In this document: positions 26,720 to 34,945 of the stretch, piece by piece
Numbering within the stretch: position 1 is the stretch's first letter
Layout: each line of letters opens with the position of its first letter
Assembly: GCF_007096355.1 (NCBI RefSeq)
Contig: NZ_VKDF01000007.1
Location: forward strand, 62,001 to 126,000
Source: Paracoccus sp. M683
GTDB lineage: Bacteria; Pseudomonadota; Alphaproteobacteria; Rhodobacterales; Rhodobacteraceae
DNA length: 64,000 nt
Direction: 5' to 3'
The notes under the pieces: model-generated
Databases searched by the model: none
Told to the model about the DNA's origin: nothing
Seen by the model: only the letters and a program-made list of their open reading frames with translations
Program-made: the position numbers and the translations under genes

Positions 26720-27880
26720 CTATTGCGCCAACGCCTCGACCGGGATGGTGATGGCGTGGCGCAAGCCGGCGGCGGCGGGGTTTGTTTCGATGCGACCGCG
26801 CAACTGGCCCTCGATGGTCAATTCCAGCAACTGCGACCCGAAGCCGCCGCTTGCGCCATTGGAGGATACCGGCGCTGATGCAGGTGCGCTCAGCTCGTTC
26901 CAGTGCAGATGCAACTGACCGTCACGATGATGCCAATCCAGGTCCAGCCGCGCCTCGTCCTTGCCAAGGGCACCATATTTCGCCGAATTCGTGGCCAGTT
27001 CATGAAAGGCCAGGGCAAGGCTTGTTGCCGCCTGCCCGCCAAGCACGACAGCCGGCCCCTGAAACCGGACCCGACCCTGCTGGCCATCGGCAAGATAGGG
27101 CGCCAGCAAGGTCTTTAGCAACTGTTCCAGCCCCGAACCGCCACGGTCGGCCGGATCGGCCAGCATGCCCGGAACGATCAGCTGATGCGCGCGGGCCAGC
27201 GCATTCACCCGCGCCTCCAGATCGGCGGCCATGCCGCCCGCATCTTCATGGTGCCGGCTGCTGAGGCGTACCATGCTGGACACGATGGTGAACAGGTTCT
27301 TGATCCGGTGGTTCAGCTCGGTGCTGATCAGCGCCCGCTCGGCCATGCTGTTGCGCAGGGCCAGTTCGGTCTCGATGATCGCGGCCAGGTCGCGCAGGGC
27401 GGCAAGCTGCGCCTCGGTCCAGTCACGCGGGCTGGTGTCGATCGCACAAAGCGAGCCGATGACCTGCCCGCCCGGCGCATGGATCGGTGTGCCCAGATAG
27501 GCGATCACGCCCAACCCGGCGACCGCGCCATTTTCTGACAGCAGCGGATGGGCCCGCGCGTCGCCAACCGCCAGTGGTGAATCCGAGGTCACGACATATT
27601 GGCAGAAGGAACTGCTTAGCGGCGTGCCCTCGATCCGGGCATCAGCGCCGGTCAGCCCGGTTTTCGCCTTGAAGAACTGCCGTCGCCCGTCGACCAGCGA
27701 GAACAGCCCCACCGGCACGCCCGTCACCTGCGACGCCAGCCGGACAACGCGGTCGAATGCCTGTTCCGGCAGGCTGTCCATCAGCCCCGTGGCACGCAGC
27801 GCGTCCAGCCGCGCGGGGTCGACAAGCCCGATGGTATGACCCACGGGGGTGCCAGACGGAAAAGGCGGAATGGTGGTCAA
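26720..27880 (-). CDS. GAF-domain HWE-type sensor histidine kinase
   Basis: About 386 residues from a TTG at 27880. The N-terminal part is a GAF domain (RVVRLASQVTGVPVGLFSLV, then FCQYVVTSDSPLAVGDAR and GTPIHAPGGQVIGSLCAID). The kinase part has the phospho-acceptor helix ELNHRIKNLFTIVSSMVRLS, an ATP-binding N box LAFHELATNSAKYGAL, and a terminal G box with GFGSQLLEL; these are features of the HWE/HisKA_2 group. No membrane helix is visible, so it should be a soluble sensor. No response regulator lies nearby, so its partner is an orphan elsewhere. The start is uncertain: no ATG suits the GAF domain, and TTG/GTG codons at 27880, 27898 and 27904 compete. Confidence 0.85.
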   Translation of the reverse strand: MTTIPPFPSGTPVGHTIGLVDPARLDALRATGLMDSLPEQAFDRVVRLASQVTGVPVGLFSLVDGRRQFFKAKTGLTGADARIEGTPLSSSFCQYVVTSDSPLAVGDARAHPLLSENGAVAGLGVIAYLGTPIHAPGGQVIGSLCAIDTSPRDWTEAQLAALRDLAAIIETELALRNSMAERALISTELNHRIKNLFTIVSSMVRLSSRHHEDAGGMAADLEARVNALARAHQLIVPGMLADPADRGGSGLEQLLKTLLAPYLADGQQGRVRFQGPAVVLGGQAATSLALAFHELATNSAKYGALGKDEARLDLDWHHRDGQLHLHWNELSAPASAPVSSNGASGGFGSQLLELTIEGQLRGRIETNPAAAGLRHAITIPVEALAQ

Positions 27881-28016
27881 GGAAACGGCCCCGAACAATT
27901 GCACGAGGCAAGACGATAGAGAAAAATCCGGCGCGATCCCAGCCCCTTGCTGCCGGTCTGGCGGAACCACCGGATCGGGGGCCAAGCGGGCGCGCGGCAG
28001 AGGGTCTGACCGCGCC

Positions 28017-29531
28017 CTATTCGCCGGCCTGAACCTGATCGCTGCCCATCTGCTGATCGGTCGCCTCGTCCACCGGCGCGACGGGTGCCGTTGCCTCGGC
28101 CGGCGCGGCATCCGCTGCCGGGTTCTCGGTCCTCAGCCGGTCATCCTGCCATTCGCCTGACGCCACCTGCCCGGTGGCATAGCGCAGAACGCCCTGTCCC
28201 TGCCGCTTTCCAGCAACGAAATTTCCGGTATAGCTGTCGCCATTGGCGTAAGTCGCCACACCCTCACCGTCGATCTGGCCCTCGCGCCAGCCACCCTCAT
28301 AGGTGAAACCGTCCGGCGATGTCAGCCGGCCCTTGCCGTCGCGAAGTCCGTCCACGAACCCGCCGGTATAGACAGTGCCATCGGGATAGGTCGCCTGCCC
28401 CTCGCCCTGGCGTTTGCCGTCCTGCCAAGCGCCCGTATAGACATAGCCGTTGGGATAGGTGATCCGGCCCTGCCCCTCATAGCGGGCATTCACCAAGCCG
28501 CCCTCATAGACCATACCATTGGCATAGCTGGCCTTGCCTTCGCCTGTGATCAGCCCGTCTTTCCAGGCGCCTTCATAGGTCGAACCATCGGCATAGGTGA
28601 TCTTGCCCGTGCCGTTTGGCAGATCCGCCGCCATCTGCCCGACATAGACCGAGCCATCGGCATAGGTCAGCGTGCCCTGCCCCTGCATCCGGCCAAGAAC
28701 CCAACCGCCGGTATAGACATAGCCGCTGGTGCCGTTGAACGTGCCGGTGCCGTGGCGCTGATCGTCCTGAAACTGGCCGTCATAGACATCACCATTGGCA
28801 TAGGTCTCGATCCCCTGACCATGGCGCTTGCCGCCGACCATCTGGCCTTCATAGACATAACCGGTGCCTTCCTGCGTCAGCCGCCCCGTGCCCGACATCT
28901 GCCCCGCAGACCAGATGCCATCATAGACGGTGCCATCCTGCATGGTCAGCTTGCCACGACCGGCGCGCTGACCAGCCAGCATGCCGCCCTCATAAACCGA
29001 GCCATCGGGATATGTGATGCGACCCTGCCCTTCCTTGGCACCGCTGACCCAATCGCCATCATAGCGAAAGCCATTGGGCTGGTTCAGCGCACCCTTGCCC
29101 TGATGCAGCCCCTTCACGAATTGCCCGGTATAGCTGCTGCCATTGGCGTATTTGGCAACGCCCTCGCCGGTGATGTCACCGGCCTGCCAGTCGCCCTCAT
29201 AGGTCGAACCATCGGCATAGGTGATCTTGCCCTTGCCGTCAGGCAACCCCTTGGCAAAGCGCCCCTCATAGACCGAACCGTTGGGGTAATGCGCGATGCC
29301 CTGCCCCATGATCTCGCCATCGACCCAGTCGCCCTCGTATTTGTAACCCGAAGGCAACGTATAGCTGCCGCGCCCGTGCTGGCGGCCATTGCGGAAAGTG
29401 CCCTCGTATATGGCGCCATCCTCGTATTGCCGCGTCACCACATCCTGCGCCTGCGCCGCGCTGCCGAATGTGCCCGCGCCCGCACCAGCCAACGCGATCA
29501 GCAGCACCAGCCCGCCCATGCCTGCCTTCAT
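28017..29531 (-). CDS. Secreted protein of about 19 MORN repeats
   Basis: 504 residues. A Sec signal peptide (MKAGMGGLVLLIALAGAGAG, cleavage after AQA) precedes about 18 clear MORN repeats and one degenerate last one, each 23 residues with the pattern YxxGxxYxGxWxxGxxxGxG (for example TYADGSVYVGQMAADLPNGTG). The end is Ala/Pro/Glu-rich (about 35 residues). Such MORN arrays form an elongated beta-structure that binds lipid or protein partners; bacterial ones are mostly uncharacterised. The regular spacing indicates no insertion in the array. It is divergent from nadE with 138 bases between starts. Start at 29531 is chosen for the signal peptide. Confidence 0.85.
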   Translation of the reverse strand: MKAGMGGLVLLIALAGAGAGTFGSAAQAQDVVTRQYEDGAIYEGTFRNGRQHGRGSYTLPSGYKYEGDWVDGEIMGQGIAHYPNGSVYEGRFAKGLPDGKGKITYADGSTYEGDWQAGDITGEGVAKYANGSSYTGQFVKGLHQGKGALNQPNGFRYDGDWVSGAKEGQGRITYPDGSVYEGGMLAGQRAGRGKLTMQDGTVYDGIWSAGQMSGTGRLTQEGTGYVYEGQMVGGKRHGQGIETYANGDVYDGQFQDDQRHGTGTFNGTSGYVYTGGWVLGRMQGQGTLTYADGSVYVGQMAADLPNGTGKITYADGSTYEGAWKDGLITGEGKASYANGMVYEGGLVNARYEGQGRITYPNGYVYTGAWQDGKRQGEGQATYPDGTVYTGGFVDGLRDGKGRLTSPDGFTYEGGWREGQIDGEGVATYANGDSYTGNFVAGKRQGQGVLRYATGQVASGEWQDDRLRTENPAADAAPAEATAPVAPVDEATDQQMGSDQVQAGE

Positions 29532-29669
29532 TCCGCCCGCCTTCCATTCTGGCCAAGGTTCTTGATGATCGGCCCATGGTGTAGCGCAGCCGGGCGGCTG
29601 GCGCAAAGGCCGACTTTCCCTTTCCCCGCCCTTCGCCTATCACGGGGCCGAGAGGTTGATGAGGCTGAC

Positions 29670-31328
29670 ATGACCGACCGTTTCCGCCTGACACTGGGCC
29701 AGTTGAATGCAACCGTCGGCGATCTGGCCGGCAATGCGCAAAAGGCGCGCGAGGCCTGGGCCGAGGCCAAAGCCGCAGGCGCAGACATGCTGGCTTTGCC
29801 CGAAATGTTCATTACCGGCTATCAGACACAGGATCTGGTGATCAAACCCGCCTTTGTTGAAGACGCCATGGCGGCGGTGCATGAATTGGGCACTTCGCTG
29901 ACGGATGGCCCGGCCATCGGCATCGGCGGCCCCTATATCCAGGGCGACAAGCGTTATAACGCCTATTACGTCTTTCAGCACGGCAAGCTTGTTGCGCGGG
30001 TGCTGAAGCATCACCTGCCATACAAACAGCTTTTCGACGAATTGCGCCTGTTCGACAGCGGCCCGGTCAGCGGCCCCTATCGCATCGGCCCGATCCGCAT
30101 CGGATCGCCCATCTGCGAAGACAGCTGGTATCCCGACGTGGCCGAAACACTGGCCGAGACGGGGGCAGAGATCCTGCTGATCCCCAATGGCAGCCCCTAT
30201 CACAGGAACAAGCTGGACCTGCGCATGGGCCATATGGTCGGCCGCTGCATCGAGACGGGCCTGCCACTGGTTTACCTGAACCTTGTCGGCGGTCAGGATG
30301 ATCAGCTTTACGACGGCGCCAGCTTCGTGCTGAACCCCGGCGCAAAGAAGGTGGTGCAGCTTGCGCCCTTCGAGGAACGCGTGGTCCATGTCGACTTTAC
30401 CCGAACCGAAGATGGCTGGCAGGCCGAGCCGGGCGTCATGGAAACCCAGCCCGATGAATGGGAACAGGATTACCACGCAATGATGCTGGGCCTGCGCGAA
30501 TATCTGCGAAAATCCGGCTTCAAGCGGGTGCTGCTGGGCATGTCGGGCGGTGTGGATTCGGCACTGGTTGCAACCATAGCCGCCGACGCGATCGGCCCCG
30601 AAAACGTGCGCTGCGTCATGCTGCCATCGGAATATACGTCACAAGCCAGTCTGGACGATGCCGCCGATTGCGCAGGCAGGCTGGGCGTGCGGCTGGACAC
30701 GGTGAAAATCGACGGGGCGCGCGATGCGGTGTCAGACGCGCTGGCGCATCTGCTGGAAGGAACGCAACCCGACATTACCGAGGAAAACATCCAGTCCCGC
30801 CTGCGCGGGGTGATGCTGATGGCGATCAGCAACAAATTCGGCGAGATGCTGCTGACCACCGGCAACAAGTCCGAGGTCGCGGTGGGTTACGCCACGATCT
30901 ATGGCGACATGGCGGGCGGCTATAACCCGATCAAGGACCTGTACAAGACGCGGGTGTTCGAAACCTGCCGCTGGCGCAACGCCAATCACCGCGACTGGAT
31001 GATGGGTCAGGCAGGCGAGGTGATCCCGCCCCAGATCATCAGCAAGCCGCCATCAGCAGAATTGCGCCCCGATCAGAAAGACAGCGACTCGCTGCCGCCC
31101 TATGACGTGCTCGACGCCATCCTTGAAGGGCTTGTGGAAAAGGATCTGGCTCGCAAGGATCTTGTTGCGCAGGGCTTTGATGCCGAGACCGTCCGCAAGG
31201 TGGAACGCCTTCTCTATATCAGCGAATGGAAACGCTATCAGGCGGCACCCGGCCCCCGCATCTCGACCAAGGCCTTCTGGCTGGACCGCCGCTATCCACT
31301 GGTCAACCGCTGGCGCGATGACAGCTGA
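29670..31328 (+). CDS. nadE: Glutamine-dependent NAD+ synthetase
   Basis: 552 residues: an N-terminal nitrilase-fold glutaminase domain (catalytic Glu45 in LPEMF, a Lys in VLKHHLPYKQLFDE, Cys149 in SPICEDSWYP) and a C-terminal synthetase domain with the pyrophosphatase P-loop SGGVDS (residues 292-297). It makes NAD+ from deamido-NAD+, with ammonia channelled from glutamine (EC 6.3.5.1). The C-terminus shows the NadE landmarks LLTTGNKSEVAVGYATIYGD and NPIKDLYKT. ATG at 29670 is preferred; the frame is open far upstream through the MORN gene, which is antisense and not coding. A palindromic repeat and a terminator lie downstream. Confidence 0.95.
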   Translation: MTDRFRLTLGQLNATVGDLAGNAQKAREAWAEAKAAGADMLALPEMFITGYQTQDLVIKPAFVEDAMAAVHELGTSLTDGPAIGIGGPYIQGDKRYNAYYVFQHGKLVARVLKHHLPYKQLFDELRLFDSGPVSGPYRIGPIRIGSPICEDSWYPDVAETLAETGAEILLIPNGSPYHRNKLDLRMGHMVGRCIETGLPLVYLNLVGGQDDQLYDGASFVLNPGAKKVVQLAPFEERVVHVDFTRTEDGWQAEPGVMETQPDEWEQDYHAMMLGLREYLRKSGFKRVLLGMSGGVDSALVATIAADAIGPENVRCVMLPSEYTSQASLDDAADCAGRLGVRLDTVKIDGARDAVSDALAHLLEGTQPDITEENIQSRLRGVMLMAISNKFGEMLLTTGNKSEVAVGYATIYGDMAGGYNPIKDLYKTRVFETCRWRNANHRDWMMGQAGEVIPPQIISKPPSAELRPDQKDSDSLPPYDVLDAILEGLVEKDLARKDLVAQGFDAETVRKVERLLYISEWKRYQAAPGPRISTKAFWLDRRYPLVNRWRDDS

Positions 31329-31331
31329 CAG

Positions 31332-31392
31332 CAGGGGGGCGCTGCCCCCGGCCCTGCGGGCCTCCCCCGGGATATTTGGATCAAAGCGAGGG
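31332..31392 (+). repeat. REP-like palindromic element, copy D
   Basis: A hairpin GGGGGC / GCCCCC (31335-31349), then a second GC-rich arm and the core GGGATATTTGGATCAAAG with tail CGAGGG (31369-31392). It shares an exact 23-base stretch with copy C inside hrpB. It starts three bases after the nadE stop. Confidence 0.75.
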
Positions 31393-31455
31393 ATATTAGC
31401 GCTTTGTTAACCTGGAGCGCCTAAGGATTGATCTGCGGAACAGGCGGGGACGCCG

Positions 31456-31494
31456 ATGACCGTGACCGAAGCAGGCGCCCTGTCTTTGCCATGA
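31456..31494 (+). CDS. Putative 12-residue leader peptide
   Basis: An ATG at 31456 opens MTVTEAGALSLP followed by TGA, with a GGGG stretch as possible ribosome binding site. The stop codon sits in the loop and right arm of the terminator-like hairpin at 31476-31505, so a translating ribosome would disrupt that hairpin. This layout resembles attenuators ahead of the ABC-transporter operon at 31605, but the peptide has no run of a diagnostic amino acid. It could equally be chance. Confidence 0.25.
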   Translation: MTVTEAGALSLP

Positions 31495-31522
31495 AAGGCA
31501 GGGCGTTCTTCTGTCCTGCTTT
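31476..31522 (+). terminator. Strong hairpin with T-rich tail (terminator or attenuator)
   Basis: A 12-base-pair stem (CGCCCTGTCTTT with AAAGGCAGGGCG, one U-G pair) and six-base loop, 31476-31505, followed by TTCTTCTGTCCTGCTTT. It can end nadE transcripts about 150 bases after the stop, or act in the leader of the ABC operon that starts 100 bases downstream. Confidence 0.65.
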
Positions 31523-31585
31523 GGTCTGGAAATATCCCACGGGGGTCCGGGGGTGTGAAACCCCCGGCTTGCGGCCTGCGGGTCC
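31518..31585 (-). repeat. REP-like palindromic element, copy E (degenerate, inverted to copy D)
   Basis: On the minus strand a perfect eight-base-pair hairpin (CCGGGGGT / ACCCCCGG, 31547-31567) is followed by GTGGGATATTTCCAGACCAAAGC, in which the usual TTTGGATCAAAG is changed. It is oriented opposite to copy D, 130 bases away, so the pair brackets the leader/terminator region. Confidence 0.6.
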
Positions 31586-31604
31586 ACCGGTCTAGCGTCA
31601 GCTG

Positions 31605-32546
31605 ATGTTGCGTTATGTCATCCGCCGTCTGCTTGTTCTGGCGATCAGCCTTCTGGTCGCCTCGGTTTTGATCTTTTCGGTGGTCGAGATGGTGCCTGGC
31701 GATCCCGCCAGTTTCATGCTGGGCACCGGTGCGCAGCCCGAAACTGTGGCCGCGCTGCGACAGCAGATGGGTTTGGACCTGGCCCTGCCCGTTCGATATG
31801 CGCGTTGGATCGGCGCCGCGCTGCACGGCGATTTCGGACAGAGCTTTACCTACAAGACCCCTATCTCGGGGATGATCATGGACCGGATGCAGGTGTCGCT
31901 GCCCCTGGCCTTGATGGCACTGGCGCTGTCGACCGCGATTGCCTTTCCGGTCGGGATTTACGCCGCATCTCGCCGCGGACGGGCAGGTGATGCGACCGTG
32001 ATGGGGGTGACACAGCTTGGGATCGCCCTGCCGAATTTCTGGTTTGCGATGTTGCTGGTTCTGTTATTCGCCGTGCGGCTGCGCTGGTTGCCGGCTGGAG
32101 GTTTTGCGGGCTGGGCCGATCCGCTGGCGGCGCTGAAATCGCTGCTGTTGCCGGCCATCGCGCTGGCCCTGCCCCAGGCTGCGATTCTGGCGCGCGTGCT
32201 GCGCTCGGCGTTGATCGAGTCTCAGGATCAGGACTATATTCGCACGGCGCGGGCCAAGGGTTTGACCAGCGGGCAGGCCTTGCGACGCCATGCGATGCGC
32301 AATGCGCTGATCCCGGTGCTGACGATCATGGGCATGCAGTTTTCCTTTCTGCTGGCCGGCGCGATCATCATCGAGAATGTCTTTTACCTGCCGGGCCTTG
32401 GCCGGATGATCTTTCAGGCCATCACGCAGCGCGACCTGATCGTGGTGCAATCTGCCGTGCTGGTGCTGGTTTTCGCGGTGATCCTGGTCACCTTCCTTGT
32501 CGATCTGGCCTATGCAGCCGTGGACCCGAGGTTGCGCAGAAGATGA
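31605..32546 (+). CDS. Oligopeptide/nickel-type ABC transporter permease (DppB-like)
   Basis: 313 residues with about six membrane helices. The N-terminus MLRYVIRRLLVLAISLLV and GDPASFMLGTGAQPETVAAL are typical of the DppB/OppB subgroup (first permease of the PepT family). The EAA-like loop sits in RTARAKGLTSGQALRRHAMR. It works with the DppC-like permease whose gene overlaps it by four bases. The cargo could be peptides, sugars or metal chelates; no binding protein is nearby to decide. The end of the region has a palindromic repeat pair upstream. Confidence 0.9.
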   Translation: MLRYVIRRLLVLAISLLVASVLIFSVVEMVPGDPASFMLGTGAQPETVAALRQQMGLDLALPVRYARWIGAALHGDFGQSFTYKTPISGMIMDRMQVSLPLALMALALSTAIAFPVGIYAASRRGRAGDATVMGVTQLGIALPNFWFAMLLVLLFAVRLRWLPAGGFAGWADPLAALKSLLLPAIALALPQAAILARVLRSALIESQDQDYIRTARAKGLTSGQALRRHAMRNALIPVLTIMGMQFSFLLAGAIIIENVFYLPGLGRMIFQAITQRDLIVVQSAVLVLVFAVILVTFLVDLAYAAVDPRLRRR

Positions 32547-33355
32547 GATGGGGATTGATCCTGGGCACTGTGCTGGCCGGGGCGGCGTTGCTGGCCGCCG
32601 CCTTGTCGCTTGTCTGGACGCCCTATGACGTGACGGCGATGGCGATTTCCGACAAGCTGCAACCGCCAAGCGCCGCGCATTGGATGGGCACCGACCATTT
32701 CGGTCGCGACATCCTGTCGATGATCATGGTTGGCGCACGCACATCCATCGCCGTGGCGCTGGTGGCCGTTGGTATCGGCATGGGGTTGGGTGTGCCTTTG
32801 GGCCTGGTCGCTGCCGCCAATCGGGGCGGCTGGCTGGACGAGGTCGTCATGCGCGGCAATGACCTGATCTTTGCCTTCCCCAGCCTTGTCATCGCGATCC
32901 TGATCACGGCGGTGCTTGGCCCCTCTGCCGTCAACGCCATCATCGCCATCGGGATATTCAACATCCCCGTCTTTGCCCGCGTGACGCGCGGTGGCGCATT
33001 GCCGATCTGGACGCTGGACTATATCCGCGCCGCCGAGGTCGCTGGCAAGGGCGCGACGCGGATCAGCGTGGAACATATCCTGCCCAATACCGCCAATCTG
33101 CTGATCGTTCAGGGCACCATCCAGTTCAGCCTGGGCATATTGGCCGAGGCCGGGCTGTCCTATGTCGGCCTTGGCGCGCAGCCCCCCACGCCAAGCTGGG
33201 GCCGGATGCTGGCCGAAGCGCAGACGATGGTTACCATCGCGCCCCATGTCGCGCTGATCCCCGGCCTGTGTATCGTGCTGACCGTTCTGGGGCTGAATCT
33301 GCTGGGCGACGGATTGCGGGATGCGCTGGATCCCCGGCAAAGGGTAATGCGATGA
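32543..33355 (+). CDS. Oligopeptide/nickel-type ABC transporter permease (DppC-like)
   Basis: 270 residues. Beginning with one membrane helix and the usual MGTDHFGRDILSMIMVGART motif of DppC-type permeases, it continues with five more helices and the EAA loop DYIRAAEVAGKGATRISVEHILPN. It is the second half of the inner-membrane channel, coupled to the DppB-like gene upstream and to the fused ATPase downstream by ATGA overlaps. It is slightly short for the family (normally near 300), because the cytoplasmic N-terminal segment is nearly absent. Confidence 0.9.
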   Translation: MRWGLILGTVLAGAALLAAALSLVWTPYDVTAMAISDKLQPPSAAHWMGTDHFGRDILSMIMVGARTSIAVALVAVGIGMGLGVPLGLVAAANRGGWLDEVVMRGNDLIFAFPSLVIAILITAVLGPSAVNAIIAIGIFNIPVFARVTRGGALPIWTLDYIRAAEVAGKGATRISVEHILPNTANLLIVQGTIQFSLGILAEAGLSYVGLGAQPPTPSWGRMLAEAQTMVTIAPHVALIPGLCIVLTVLGLNLLGDGLRDALDPRQRVMR

Positions 33356-34935
33356 TCGAGACGCGCGCCCTGTCTCTGACCATCGGCGGCCGACCGATCC
33401 TGCGCGATGTGGATCTGCGGCTGGCACCCGGCACCATCACCGGACTGGTCGGAGAATCCGGGTCCGGCAAGTCGATGACCGCATTGGCGATCATGAGCCT
33501 GCTGCCACATCATGCGATGGCCTCGGGGCAGGTGCTGCTGGATGGGCAGAACCTGATGGACCTGCCGGAACAGCGGCTTTGCCGGATTCGCGGCAAACGC
33601 ATCGGAATGATTTTCCAAGAACCGATGACGGCCCTGAACCCGTTGATGAATATAGGCGATCAGGTGGCCGAGACGCTGCTTGTCCACGGGGATATGTCGC
33701 GGGATGAGGCGCTGATCCAGGCGCGGAAACGGCTGGACCGCGTCGGATTGCCCGAGCCGCGCTTCCCGCTCACGCTTTATCCGCACGAATTGTCGGGCGG
33801 CCAACGTCAGCGTGTCGCCATCGCGCTGGCCATCGCATTGCGCCCCGATCTGCTGATCGCTGATGAGCCCACCACCGCGTTGGACGTCACGACGCAGGCG
33901 CGAATACTGGATCTGCTGCGCGAACTGGTGCGCGACGAGAACATGGCGCTGTTGCTGATCACGCATGATCTTGCGGTCGTGGCTGGCATCGCCGATCATG
34001 TGGCGGTGATGAAATCGGGCGAGGTGGTCGAGAAGGGCGAGACCGAGGCGCTGTTTCGCGCCCAGACCCATCCCTATACGCGCCAGCTTTTCGCGGCCTC
34101 GCGCCATGCGCCGGCGCAGGTGGCGGTCGCGACCGGTGACACACCGATCCTTCGGGTCGAGAATGCGATGCGCGAATATGCGCTGCCCCGGCGCTCGGCC
34201 TTTGCGCCCCGTCCGATCCTGCGCGCGGTGGACGGCGTCAGCCTGACGGTCGGCGATGGCGAAAGCGTGGGGTTGGTGGGCGAATCGGGCAGTGGCAAAT
34301 CGACCTTGACGCGGGCGATTCTGGGCCTTGATCCGTTGCAGGGCGGGCGCATCCTGCTGGACGGGACCGAGGTTCAGGCCGGGCGGACCATGCCGGCATC
34401 GCTGCGCGCCAGGATGCAGGTTGTGTTTCAGGATCCGTTCGGCAGTTTCGATCCCCGCTGGCGGGTCCAGCGGCTTGTCGCCGAGCCGTTCCATCTGACC
34501 GGCAGGCCCGCGGATTGGCGCGACCGCGTGGCGCAGGCGCTGGAACAGGTTGGGCTGACCGCCGATGACGGGCAGAAATACATCCACGAATTCAGCGGCG
34601 GCCAGCGCCAGCGCATCGCCATCGCGCGCGCCCTGATCATTCGCCCGCGCCTGATCGTCCTGGACGAGGCTGTCAGCGCCCTGGATGTCCGTGTTCGCGC
34701 TCAGGTGCTGGACCTGCTGGCAGATCTGCGCCGCGATCACGGGCTGGCCTATCTGTTCATCAGCCATGATCTGTCGGTGGTGCGCGGCGTGACCAGCCGC
34801 GTCCTGGTGATGGAAAAGGGCCGGATCGTCGAGCAGGGACCAACCCTGCGGGTTCTGGACGCGCCCGAACATCCCTATACGCGGCAGCTTGTGGCCGCAG
34901 CACCCCGGATACCGGAAGGCTGGGCTGCCGGCTAG
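33352..34935 (+). CDS. Fused oligopeptide-type ABC ATPase (DppD-DppF)
   Basis: 527 residues in two complete ATPase halves. Half 1: Walker A GESGSGKSMTALAI, signature LSGGQRQRVAIALAIAL, Walker B LLIADEPTTALDVTTQ, followed by the DppD-type ending THPYTRQLFAASRHAP. Half 2: GESGSGKSTLTRAILG, FSGGQRQRIAIARALI, LIVLDEAVSALDVRVRAQ and HPYTRQLVAAAP. Both halves have catalytic Glu. Fusion of the two motor domains is common in the YejF-like subgroup. The start at 33352 overlaps the DppC-like stop; the frame opens upstream without need. No substrate-binding protein lies in this operon. Confidence 0.92.
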   Translation: MIETRALSLTIGGRPILRDVDLRLAPGTITGLVGESGSGKSMTALAIMSLLPHHAMASGQVLLDGQNLMDLPEQRLCRIRGKRIGMIFQEPMTALNPLMNIGDQVAETLLVHGDMSRDEALIQARKRLDRVGLPEPRFPLTLYPHELSGGQRQRVAIALAIALRPDLLIADEPTTALDVTTQARILDLLRELVRDENMALLLITHDLAVVAGIADHVAVMKSGEVVEKGETEALFRAQTHPYTRQLFAASRHAPAQVAVATGDTPILRVENAMREYALPRRSAFAPRPILRAVDGVSLTVGDGESVGLVGESGSGKSTLTRAILGLDPLQGGRILLDGTEVQAGRTMPASLRARMQVVFQDPFGSFDPRWRVQRLVAEPFHLTGRPADWRDRVAQALEQVGLTADDGQKYIHEFSGGQRQRIAIARALIIRPRLIVLDEAVSALDVRVRAQVLDLLADLRRDHGLAYLFISHDLSVVRGVTSRVLVMEKGRIVEQGPTLRVLDAPEHPYTRQLVAAAPRIPEGWAAG

Positions 34936-34945
34936 CCCCAAGTCC

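Noticed and set aside
28085..29500. Regular 69-base periodicity suggestive of a DNA repeat array
   Set aside because: The period equals the 23-residue MORN repeat of the encoded protein, so it is protein repetition and not a CRISPR or satellite array.
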